Shown: positions 13,961 through 19,265 of the stretch, piece after piece
Numbering within the stretch: the first letter of the stretch is position 1
Layout: every line of letters begins with the position of its first letter
Assembly (NCBI GenBank): GCA_035455185.1
Contig: DATIFQ010000060.1
Span: forward strand, 1 to 19,778
Length of the DNA stretch: 19,778 bases
Direction: 5' to 3'
Source: JAEHDI01 sp035455185
GTDB taxonomy: Bacteria; Acidobacteriota; Terriglobia; Bryobacterales; Bryobacteraceae
The notes under the pieces: generated by a model
What the model was told of the DNA's origin: nothing
Databases searched by the model: none
Seen by the model: only the letters and a program-made list of their open reading frames with translations
Translations under genes and position numbers: made by a program

Positions 13961-14099
13961 GAGAGTCTGCGGGCATGCGGCATCAGGCTGCGAAGCCGGA
14001 TCATGAGCAGCGGTCCGCCGCCCAAGGGCGATGGAAAGCAGGAGGAAGCTCCCTGCCAGGAGCGTAAACTGCACCTGAGATAAGGTTAAGGAGGAAGAC
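13961..14099 (+). promoter_or_regulatory. Long rpsK-rpsD spacer with hairpin and strong rpsD ribosome binding site
   Basis: This 139-base gap has no recognisable gene. A stem GCAGG/CCTGC at 14038-14042 and 14052-14056 can close further to a GAAG loop. A weaker GGC-TGCGAA-GGC-like pairing lies at 13987-13998. AAGGAGG at 14088-14094 is a near-perfect Shine-Dalgarno five bases before the TTG start of rpsD. Two short open frames (13975-14067 and 14003-14083) lack good ribosome binding sites. S4 is the alpha-operon repressor in E. coli, so an S4 target here is possible but not shown. Confidence 0.4.
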
Positions 14100-14732
14100 T
14101 TGGCACGATATATTGGCCCCGTTTGCCGGCTCTGCCGGCGCGAGGGTATGAAGCTGTTCCTCAAGGGAGAGCGCTGCCACAGCGAGAAGTGCGCCATCGA
14201 GAAGCGCAACGTACCGCCCGGACAGCACGGCAAGGACCGCCGCCCGAAGATCGTGGGCTACGGCCTGCAGCTCCGCGAGAAGCAGAAAGCTCGCCGCGTT
14301 TACGGCGTACTCGAGAGGCAGTTCCGCAACCAGTTCGAAAAAGCCTCCCAAATGAAGGGCATCACCGGCGAGCAGTTGCTGTCGATGCTCGAACGGAGGC
14401 TGGACAATGTCATCTATCGGATGGGTTTCGGCACGAGCCGGGCCCAGGCCCGTCAGGTCGTACGTCACGGACACATCCAGGTCAACGGACGGAAGGTCAA
14501 CATCCCGTCATTCGTCGCGAAAGTCGGCGACCTCGTCGAGGTCCGTGAGAAGAGCCGGAAGAACCCGACCATCCTCGCGGCTCGCGACGCTACCGCCCAC
14601 GCACCGTGTCCGAACTGGCTCGACGTCGACCGGGAGGCGTTGCGCGGCCGTATTATCGCCATGCCGCGCCGAGATGAACTGGTTCAGATCCAGTTGAACG
14701 AGCAGTTGATCGTCGAATTGTACTCGAAGTAG
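14100..14732 (+). CDS. rpsD: 30S ribosomal protein S4, zinc form
   Basis: The protein has 210 residues and begins ARYIGPVCRLCRREG after a TTG start. The TTG is accepted because AAGGAGG lies five bases upstream and the next ATG would cut conserved sequence. Four cysteines (C9, C12, C26, C31) form the N-terminal zinc site seen in one class of S4. The S4 RNA-binding domain is at residues ~99-160 (RRLDNVIYRMGF, ARQVVRHGHIQVNGR). S4 nucleates 30S assembly and shapes the mRNA entry channel. Confidence 0.96.
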   Translation: MARYIGPVCRLCRREGMKLFLKGERCHSEKCAIEKRNVPPGQHGKDRRPKIVGYGLQLREKQKARRVYGVLERQFRNQFEKASQMKGITGEQLLSMLERRLDNVIYRMGFGTSRAQARQVVRHGHIQVNGRKVNIPSFVAKVGDLVEVREKSRKNPTILAARDATAHAPCPNWLDVDREALRGRIIAMPRRDELVQIQLNEQLIVELYSK

Positions 14733-14745
14733 CCGGGAGCGGTTT

Positions 14746-14767
14746 CGCCGCGCCAATCGGCGTGGCG
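14746..14767 (+). promoter_or_regulatory. Hairpin in the rpsD-rpoA spacer
   Basis: CGCCGCGCC (14746-14754) pairs with GGCGTGGCG (14759-14767), nine pairs with one G-T wobble, around the tetraloop AATC. It lies in the 73-base gap before rpoA, 38 bases upstream of the rpoA ATG. No T-run follows, so read-through into rpoA is expected. The role is unknown; segmental control or transcript processing is possible. Confidence 0.45.
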
Positions 14768-14805
14768 GAGCCGTGGGCGCAGGATTCGACAAAAGGACAA
14801 GATCC

Positions 14806-15870
14806 ATGTTTAGAGGCTTTCAGAAACCCAAGCGGCTGGTTGCCAACACGGAGAACCTCACGGACCGTTATGGCATGTTCACGGCGCAACCCTTCGAGAG
14901 AGGGTTCGGCACCACCATCGGTAATGCACTTCGCCGGGTACTGCTCAGCTCCATAGAGGGCGCGGCGATCACGGCCGTCCGTATCGAGGGCGTCGCCCAC
15001 GAGTTCAGCCCGATCCCGGGCGTGGTGGAGGACGCCACGGATATCATCCTCAACCTCAAGCAGATTCCGTTCAAAATGACCGGTGACGGTGTGCGTACCG
15101 CACGCCTGGTCGTCGACCATGAGGGCGAAGTGCTGAGCAGCCAGATCGAAACCGACGCCGACGTCGAGGTGCTCGATCGCCGGATGCACATCGCCACCGT
15201 TGGTGAGAATGGCCGGCTCAATATCGAGATGCGGCTGAAGAAGGGACGCGGGTACGTCAGCGCGGATCGCAATTATGACGAAGACCTGCCCCTTGGCTAT
15301 ATTCCCATCGATTCCGTGCATTCCCCGGTTCGCAAGGTCAACTTCACCGTGGAGAACGCGCGGCTTGGCCAGATGACCGACTACGACAAGCTCACGTTGG
15401 AGGCCTGGACCAACGGAGCCATCTCCCCGCAGGACTCGATCGGCCAGGCCGCCAAGCTCCTCAAAGACCACATGTCCATCTTCATCAACTTTGAGGAGAC
15501 ACCCGAGGTCGTCGAGGAGCAAGGACTGGTTCCCAACCAGTTGAACGAGATCCTGAACCGCTCCGTCGAAGAGCTCGAACTGTCCGTACGCTCTTACAAC
15601 TGCTTGAAGAACGCAAACATCCAGACCATCAGCGATCTCGTCCAGAAAACCGAAGCCGAGATGCTGCGCACCAAGAACTTCGGTCGGAAGTCCCTGAACG
15701 AGATCAAGGAAATCCTCGCTTCGCTGAACCTCTCGTTCGGAATGAAGTTCGATTCGCAGGGCCGCCTCATCATGGCGGCGGGCGCACCCGCAGCAAGCGG
15801 CCCGGATGACGAGGACGAACCCGTCGACGAAACCGATACAGATGAAGAACTCGGCCAGGTAAGCGAATAG
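14806..15870 (+). CDS. rpoA: RNA polymerase alpha subunit
   Basis: From the ATG at 14806 (AAGGA eight bases upstream) the protein has 354 residues starting MFRGFQKPKRLV. A GTG at 14773 would add an unconserved leader. The N-terminal domain, which dimerises and assembles beta and beta-prime, shows ERGFGTTIGNALRRVLLSS and EFSPIPGVVEDATDII. The C-terminal domain (about residues 255-318) shows ELELSVRSYNCLKNANI and RTKNFGRKSLNEIKEIL, and contacts UP elements and activators. A strongly acidic tail (PDDEDEPVDETDTDEEL) of about 30 residues ends the protein. Confidence 0.97.
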   Translation: MFRGFQKPKRLVANTENLTDRYGMFTAQPFERGFGTTIGNALRRVLLSSIEGAAITAVRIEGVAHEFSPIPGVVEDATDIILNLKQIPFKMTGDGVRTARLVVDHEGEVLSSQIETDADVEVLDRRMHIATVGENGRLNIEMRLKKGRGYVSADRNYDEDLPLGYIPIDSVHSPVRKVNFTVENARLGQMTDYDKLTLEAWTNGAISPQDSIGQAAKLLKDHMSIFINFEETPEVVEEQGLVPNQLNEILNRSVEELELSVRSYNCLKNANIQTISDLVQKTEAEMLRTKNFGRKSLNEIKEILASLNLSFGMKFDSQGRLIMAAGAPAASGPDDEDEPVDETDTDEELGQVSE

Positions 15871-15880
15871 GAGGCCAGCC

Positions 15881-16336
15881 ATGAGACATAAACGAGGTGG
15901 ATACAAACTTGGCAGAGACACAGCGGGCAGGCGGTCCCTGCTGCGGAACCTAGTCACCAGCGTGATCGAGCAGGAACGCGTAGTCACGACGGTGATCAAG
16001 GCCAAGGCCGCCAAGCCGCTAGTCGACAAGATGATCACGCTGGCCAAACGGGACTCCCTCCATGCCAGGCGGCAGGCAGCCGCCTATCTCCAGACCCCGG
16101 CATCTGTCCAGAAGCTCTTTGAGAAGCTTGGCACTCGCTTCGGGCAGCGGAACGGCGGCTACACCCGAATCGTACGGCTCGGCTGGCGCAAGGGCGACGG
16201 CGCTGAGCAGGCGATGCTGGAGCTCGTCGGCTCCGAGCTCGTCAAGCGCGCCGCAGAGCGGGCCAAGAGGCGCGAAGAACGCCTGAAGGCGATTCAGGAA
16301 GGACGGGAGCCAGACGAGCCGGCTACTGGAGCCTAA
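15881..16336 (+). CDS. rplQ: 50S ribosomal protein L17, extended C-terminus
   Basis: The protein has 151 residues against a usual 115-130. The core is typical: MRHKRGGYKLGRDTAGRRSL, then LVTSVIEQERVVTTVIKAK, then RNGGYTRIVRLGWRKGDGA. After LVGSELVKRA a charged helix-forming tail (ERAKRREERLKAIQEGRE) is added. L17 lies near the tunnel exit. AGGAGG 15869-15873 region precedes the ATG. It is the final gene of the ribosomal cluster and is followed by a clear terminator. Confidence 0.96.
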   Translation: MRHKRGGYKLGRDTAGRRSLLRNLVTSVIEQERVVTTVIKAKAAKPLVDKMITLAKRDSLHARRQAAAYLQTPASVQKLFEKLGTRFGQRNGGYTRIVRLGWRKGDGAEQAMLELVGSELVKRAAERAKRREERLKAIQEGREPDEPATGA

Positions 16337-16362
16337 AGGTCGGTCCATCTTAAGTTATTGAG

Positions 16363-16393
16363 GCGCAGCGGGTTAACTACCTGCTGCGCTTTT
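16363..16393 (+). terminator. Intrinsic terminator after rplQ
   Basis: GCGCAGCGGGT (16363-16373) pairs with ACCTGCTGCGC (16379-16389), 11 pairs with one G-T wobble, around a five-base loop. TTTT follows directly at 16390-16393, with more T-rich sequence after it. It lies 26 bases after the rplQ stop. This is the only strong Rho-independent terminator seen in the ribosomal cluster, so the transcription unit ends here. Confidence 0.93.
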
Positions 16394-16439
16394 CGTATTT
16401 CTTGGGGCGTAAAATTTTATAAGATGACTTGAATATCAC

Positions 16440-16468
16440 TTGACGAATAGACACTCAGGTTATATTAT
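16440..16468 (+). promoter_or_regulatory. Sigma-70-type promoter for hsp20
   Basis: TTGACG (16440-16445, 5 of 6 consensus) is 17 bases from TATTAT (16463-16468, 5 of 6). The upstream bases are AT-rich, including the 10-bp palindrome TAAAATTTTA at 16410-16419, a possible UP element or operator. The predicted start is near 16475, leaving a leader of about 30 bases. CTTGAAT at 16428-16434 resembles a heat-shock sigma-32 -35 box, but no matching CCCCAT -10 box is present. Confidence 0.7.
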
Positions 16469-16479
16469 TAGATCAGGAT

Positions 16480-16502
16480 TTGGTTTGAAGGAGGGAAACC
16501 AA
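16480..16502 (+). promoter_or_regulatory. Candidate RNA thermometer: hairpin with hsp20 Shine-Dalgarno in the loop
   Basis: TTGGTTT (16480-16486) pairs perfectly with AAACCAA (16496-16502). T16479-G16503 can add a wobble pair. The nine-base loop GAAGGAGGG holds the full Shine-Dalgarno AAGGAGG (16488-16494). The 3' arm fills the gap to the ATG at 16506. Five of the seven pairs are A-U, unlike the GC-rich hairpins elsewhere in this window, so it should melt with modest warming. With a predicted transcript start near 16475, the hairpin makes up nearly the whole leader. It does not match ROSE or fourU classes, which pair the Shine-Dalgarno itself. An mRNA-stabilising 5' stem is the main alternative. 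Confidence 0.5.
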
Positions 16503-16505
16503 GCT

Positions 16506-16949
16506 ATGGCGATTACCAAATATGATCCATTCCGTGATTTCGAAGACTTTCCGGCCGGGCTCCGGCTCTTCCAGGACACGCTGAACCGGTTTCTGAGTGA
16601 GCCGGCGACCCAGCGGCCGTGGACGCCGTCCGTTGACGTCCTCGAGACTGAAAACGAACTGATCCTCAAGGCAGATCTCCCCGATGTTAGCTTGAAGGAG
16701 ATCGAGATCCAGATTGAAAACGGCACCCTCAGCCTCAAGGGCGAACGCAAGTTCGAGCGCGAACAGAACGGCGTCGGCTACCATCGCATCGAGCGCAGCT
16801 ACGGGACATTCGCCCGCTACTTCTCGGTCCCCGATACCGTCGATACCGACAAGGTGAAGGCGGACTACAAGAACGGCGTGCTCACCGTCACACTGCCGAA
16901 AAAGGAAGTAGCCAAGCCGAAGTCCATCAAGGTCGAGGTTCACGAGTAA
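16506..16949 (+). CDS. Small heat-shock protein (Hsp20 / alpha-crystallin family)
   Basis: The ATG at 16506 gives 147 residues starting MAITKYDPFRDFEDF. ATP-independent chaperones of this family bind unfolding proteins in the cytoplasm and pass them to Hsp70 systems. The alpha-crystallin domain spans about residues 38-138: PSVDVLETENELILKADLPD, the GTLSLKGER strand, RSYGTFARYFSVPDTVD, and the signature YKNGVLTVTLPK. The I-x-I/V anchoring motif near the end is IKV (KSIKVEV). An in-frame upstream start at 16440 lies at or before the predicted promoter and is rejected. The gene has its own promoter and terminator. Confidence 0.95.
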   Translation: MAITKYDPFRDFEDFPAGLRLFQDTLNRFLSEPATQRPWTPSVDVLETENELILKADLPDVSLKEIEIQIENGTLSLKGERKFEREQNGVGYHRIERSYGTFARYFSVPDTVDTDKVKADYKNGVLTVTLPKKEVAKPKSIKVEVHE

Positions 16950-16972
16950 CCGCTTGAGGCGGTTTACCAGGG

Positions 16973-17004
16973 GGGGCGTCGCATGGCGGCGCCTCTTTCG
17001 TTTT
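16973..17004 (+). terminator. Intrinsic terminator after hsp20
   Basis: GGGGCGTCGC (16973-16982) pairs with GCGGCGCCTC (16986-16995), ten pairs with two wobbles, around the three-base loop ATG. TTT (16996-16998) and TTTT (17001-17004) follow, broken by CG. It lies 24 bases after the hsp20 stop. The hsp20 unit therefore appears monocistronic, although some read-through into htpX is possible because no strong promoter is seen between them. Confidence 0.8.
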
Positions 17005-17058
17005 CCGGCCCCGGTTGTGAAACAATGAAGTCAGCAAGGGCGAGGTGACCAATCTCCG

Positions 17059-17910
17059 ATGAATGGCGTCAAAACCGTCGTACTGCTCGGGTTGTTGAGC
17101 GGGTTGCTGCTGGTGGGTGGAGAGGCCGTCGCCGGCCGGAATGGGCTCTACATGGGCCTCGCGCTGGCTGTGGTCATGAATGCTGCCAGTTACTTCTTCT
17201 CGGACAAGATCGCGCTCGCTATGTACCGTGCCCAGCCCGTTACGCAGACGGAGAACGGCCAGGTCTACGCACGGGTGGCACCGATGGTTCAAAACTTATG
17301 CCAGCGGATGGGGCTGCCGATGCCCAAGCTGTGGCTGATTCCCGAGCAGTCCCCGAACGCCTTCGCCACCGGACGCAACCCCGCACATGCTTCGGTAGCC
17401 TTCACCGCCGGGCTGCTCGAGTTGATGGACGTCAGCGAACTGGAAGGCGTGATCGCGCACGAACTCGGACACGTTAAGAACCGCGACATCCTCATCTCCT
17501 CGGTGGCGGCGACCATTGCCGCGGCCATCACGATGGTGGCCCGCATGGCCATGTTCGCCGGCATGTTCGGCGGGCGCCGCGATGACCGCGATGATAGCGG
17601 CGGCGGCCTCGGAGGGTTGTTTATGCTGATCGTCGCTCCGATCGCGGCGATGCTGATCCAGATGGCCATCTCGCGGACGCGTGAGTACTCGGCCGACGCT
17701 ACCGCGGCGCAATACACCGGCGGGCCCTACGGACTCATCAGCGGCCTGCGGAAACTCGAAGGCTGGTCGAAACGGATCCCCATGGATGCCTCCCCGGCGA
17801 CCGCGCACATGTTCATCATCAAGCCGTTCAGCGGCCAAACTCTGATGCGGCTTTTCTCCACCCACCCTTCGACCGAAGATCGGGTCCGCAGGCTGGAAGC
17901 GCTCGCGTAA
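17059..17910 (+). CDS. htpX: Membrane zinc metalloprotease HtpX (M48 family)
   Basis: The protein has 283 residues. Two hydrophobic spans lie at the N-terminus (TVVLLGLLSGLLLVGG and MGLALAVVMNAASYFF) and two more after the active site (ILISSVAATIAAAITMV and FMLIVAPIAAMLIQMA), as in HtpX. The zinc site is HELGH at residues 134-138 with third ligand E209 in REYSADA. HtpX degrades misfolded membrane proteins at the inner membrane and is a heat-shock gene in E. coli, which fits its place after hsp20. GAGGTGA at 17042-17048 supports the ATG. The following methyltransferase frame continues directly in the same frame after its TAA. Confidence 0.95.
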   Translation: MNGVKTVVLLGLLSGLLLVGGEAVAGRNGLYMGLALAVVMNAASYFFSDKIALAMYRAQPVTQTENGQVYARVAPMVQNLCQRMGLPMPKLWLIPEQSPNAFATGRNPAHASVAFTAGLLELMDVSELEGVIAHELGHVKNRDILISSVAATIAAAITMVARMAMFAGMFGGRRDDRDDSGGGLGGLFMLIVAPIAAMLIQMAISRTREYSADATAAQYTGGPYGLISGLRKLEGWSKRIPMDASPATAHMFIIKPFSGQTLMRLFSTHPSTEDRVRRLEALA

Positions 17911-17922
17911 CTGAGGACCGGT

Positions 17923-19086
17923 ACGCCGCCCACCGTTCGTATCTCTCGCAAGGGTGCGGATCGCATCGCGTCCGGACACCCCTGGGTCTTTTCGAGCGAC
18001 GTGCAGGATCGAGGCGGAGCTTCGCCGGGCGACGTGGTGACGGTCGCAGATCCGCGCGGGCGGCCGCTCGGCACCGCCCACTACAGCGATACATCACAGA
18101 TTTCCCTACGCCTGCTCACCGAGCGGTTCGAACCCGTCGACCGAAGCTTCTTTGCTGGGCGTCTGAAGGCCGCCTCGGAGTTTCGGCAACGCGTCGTTCA
18201 CGACACCTCCGCGTACCGGCTCGTTCACGGCGAAGCGGACGGACTTCCCGGGCTGGTCGTCGACCGATACGGGGATTTCTTGGTCATTCAAACGCTTGAC
18301 CAGGGCATGGACCGTTCTCTGCCCGACATCGTAGCCTGTCTCGAAGATCTGTGCGCGCCTTCGGGCATTGTCGCGCGCAACGACGCGGCCGTCCGCGTCC
18401 GCGAGTCGCTCCCGAGGGAAAGTACCGTTCTCACCGGCAACGTTCCCGACCGCGTATCAGTGCGTCTCAACGGGCTGACCTTCCTGGTGGATATTCTCCG
18501 CGGCCAGAAAACGGGCTTCTTTCTCGACCAACGCGAAAATTACTCCGCCACGGCCCGCTACGCTCGTGGCCACGCGCTTGACTGCTTCACGTTCGAAGGC
18601 GGTTTCGCGCTGCACTTGGCCGGCGGGTGTGAATCCGTGGAGGCCGTGGATAGTTCGGAACACGCGCTATGCCTGGCGCGAGAGAACGCCGGCTTGAACG
18701 GAATCGGCAACGTGCAGTTCCGCCAGGCGGATGTTTTTGACCTCCTGGCCGGTTACTCGGCGGCGGGTCGCCGCTTTGATACCGTAGTCCTGGACCCGCC
18801 GGGGTTCGCCAAGTCTCGCTCCGCCATCGAAGGCGCAGCCCGCGGCTACAAGGACCTGAATCTTCGTGCTTTGCGCCTGCTCGGCGCCGGCGGTGTGCTC
18901 GTCACCTGTTCCTGCTCCCACCACGTGAGCGAAGCGATGTTGTTGGAGATCGTTGCCTCTGCGTCCCTCGATGCCGACCGGAAGCTCCGTGTCCTTGAAC
19001 GCCGCACCCAGGCCCTCGATCACCCGATTTTGCTGACCATCCCCGAAACCCATTACCTTAAGTGCGTTATTCTGGAGGTTGCGTAA
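17923..19086 (+). CDS. rlmI: 23S rRNA (cytosine-5-)-methyltransferase, RlmI/RlmO type, with ACG start suspected
   Basis: This class I SAM-dependent methyltransferase (387 residues from 17923) has the RlmI order: an N-terminal PUA domain (VRISRKGADRIASGHPWVF), then GEADGLPGLVVDRYG, then KTGFFLDQRENY. The Rossmann motif follows (LDCFTFEGGFALHLA), then LDPPGFAKSR and the VTCSCSHHVS segment with the likely catalytic cysteine. RlmI methylates C1962 of 23S rRNA in E. coli; the exact target here is inferred. The first in-frame ATG/GTG/TTG after the htpX stop is GTG 18001, which would delete the HPWVF part of the PUA domain. ACG at 17923 has GAGGA five bases upstream (17913-17917) and gives the family N-terminus, so it is taken as start. 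An ATG-to-ACG sequence error or a CTG start at 17911 is possible. Confidence 0.88.
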   Translation, partial: TPPTVRISRKGADRIASGHPWVFSSDVQDRGGASPGDVVTVADPRGRPLGTAHYSDTSQISLRLLTERFEPVDRSFFAGRLKAASEFRQRVVHDTSAYRLVHGEADGLPGLVVDRYGDFLVIQTLDQGMDRSLPDIVACLEDLCAPSGIVARNDAAVRVRESLPRESTVLTGNVPDRVSVRLNGLTFLVDILRGQKTGFFLDQRENYSATARYARGHALDCFTFEGGFALHLAGGCESVEAVDSSEHALCLARENAGLNGIGNVQFRQADVFDLLAGYSAAGRRFDTVVLDPPGFAKSRSAIEGAARGYKDLNLRALRLLGAGGVLVTCSCSHHVSEAMLLEIVASASLDADRKLRVLERRTQALDHPILLTIPETHYLKCVILEVA

Positions 19087-19121
19087 ACGGCTCTCCCTGC
19101 CGCTTGTGAACCATAACTAAG

Positions 19122-19150
19122 TTGATTCCGACATGGCGGTCCGATATAGT
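19122..19150 (+). promoter_or_regulatory. Sigma-70-type promoter for hppA
   Basis: TTGATT (19122-19127) and TATAGT (19145-19150) are exactly 17 bases apart, each close to consensus. The predicted transcript start near 19157 would give a leader of about 109 bases. It lies in the 179-base gap after rlmI, where no convincing terminator was seen (only a 4-bp CGGC/GCCG stem just after the stop). Confidence 0.6.
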
Positions 19151-19203
19151 CAAAAGTGGGCCGCAAACGTAAAGGATTGCTCTATTCGCAGATCTTTCGC
19201 CCG

Positions 19204-19228
19204 CCGGCGACGTGGCCCAACTCGCCGG
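19204..19228 (+). promoter_or_regulatory. Hairpin in the hppA leader
   Basis: CCGGCGA (19204-19210) pairs perfectly with TCGCCGG (19222-19228) around an 11-base loop (CGTGGCCCAAC). It lies 22 bases before the Shine-Dalgarno AGGAGG (19251-19256) in the predicted 109-base leader. It could be part of a leader control element. I could not match it to a known riboswitch; the fluoride (crcB) class was considered and does not fit. Confidence 0.4.
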
Positions 19229-19265
19229 AGGGTGCCGTGTACTCACAATCAGGAGGCTCTTTGTA

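Noticed and set aside
13975..14083. Two small frames (30 and 26 codons) in the rpsK-rpsD spacer
   Set aside because: Neither has a suitable ribosome binding site, and such lengths are expected by chance.
12233..14233. A 666-codon open frame on the minus strand opposite map, infA, rpsM, rpsK and rpsD
   Set aside because: It lies opposite several certain genes, shows no recognisable motif, and long antisense frames are expected in GC-rich coding DNA with strong third-position bias.
14653..16047. A 464-codon minus-strand frame opposite rpoA
   Set aside because: It mirrors rpoA codon bias and crosses gene borders without any family signal.
16428..16457. Sigma-32 heat-shock promoter upstream of hsp20
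   Set aside because: CTTGAAT resembles the -35 box, but no CCCCAT-like -10 box occurs at the right distance; the sigma-70-type pair fits better.
16440..16505. Upstream start at 16440 for Hsp20
   Set aside because: It would overlap the predicted promoter and adds residues unlike the family N-terminus; the ATG at 16506 has a strong Shine-Dalgarno.
19084..19110. Terminator after rlmI
   Set aside because: Only a 4-bp CGGC/GCCG stem without a T-run is seen.
19204..19265. Fluoride (crcB) riboswitch before hppA
   Set aside because: The GGCGA...CGCC start looks similar, but GATG is GACG and the conserved downstream CTGAT segment and pseudoknot partners are not found.
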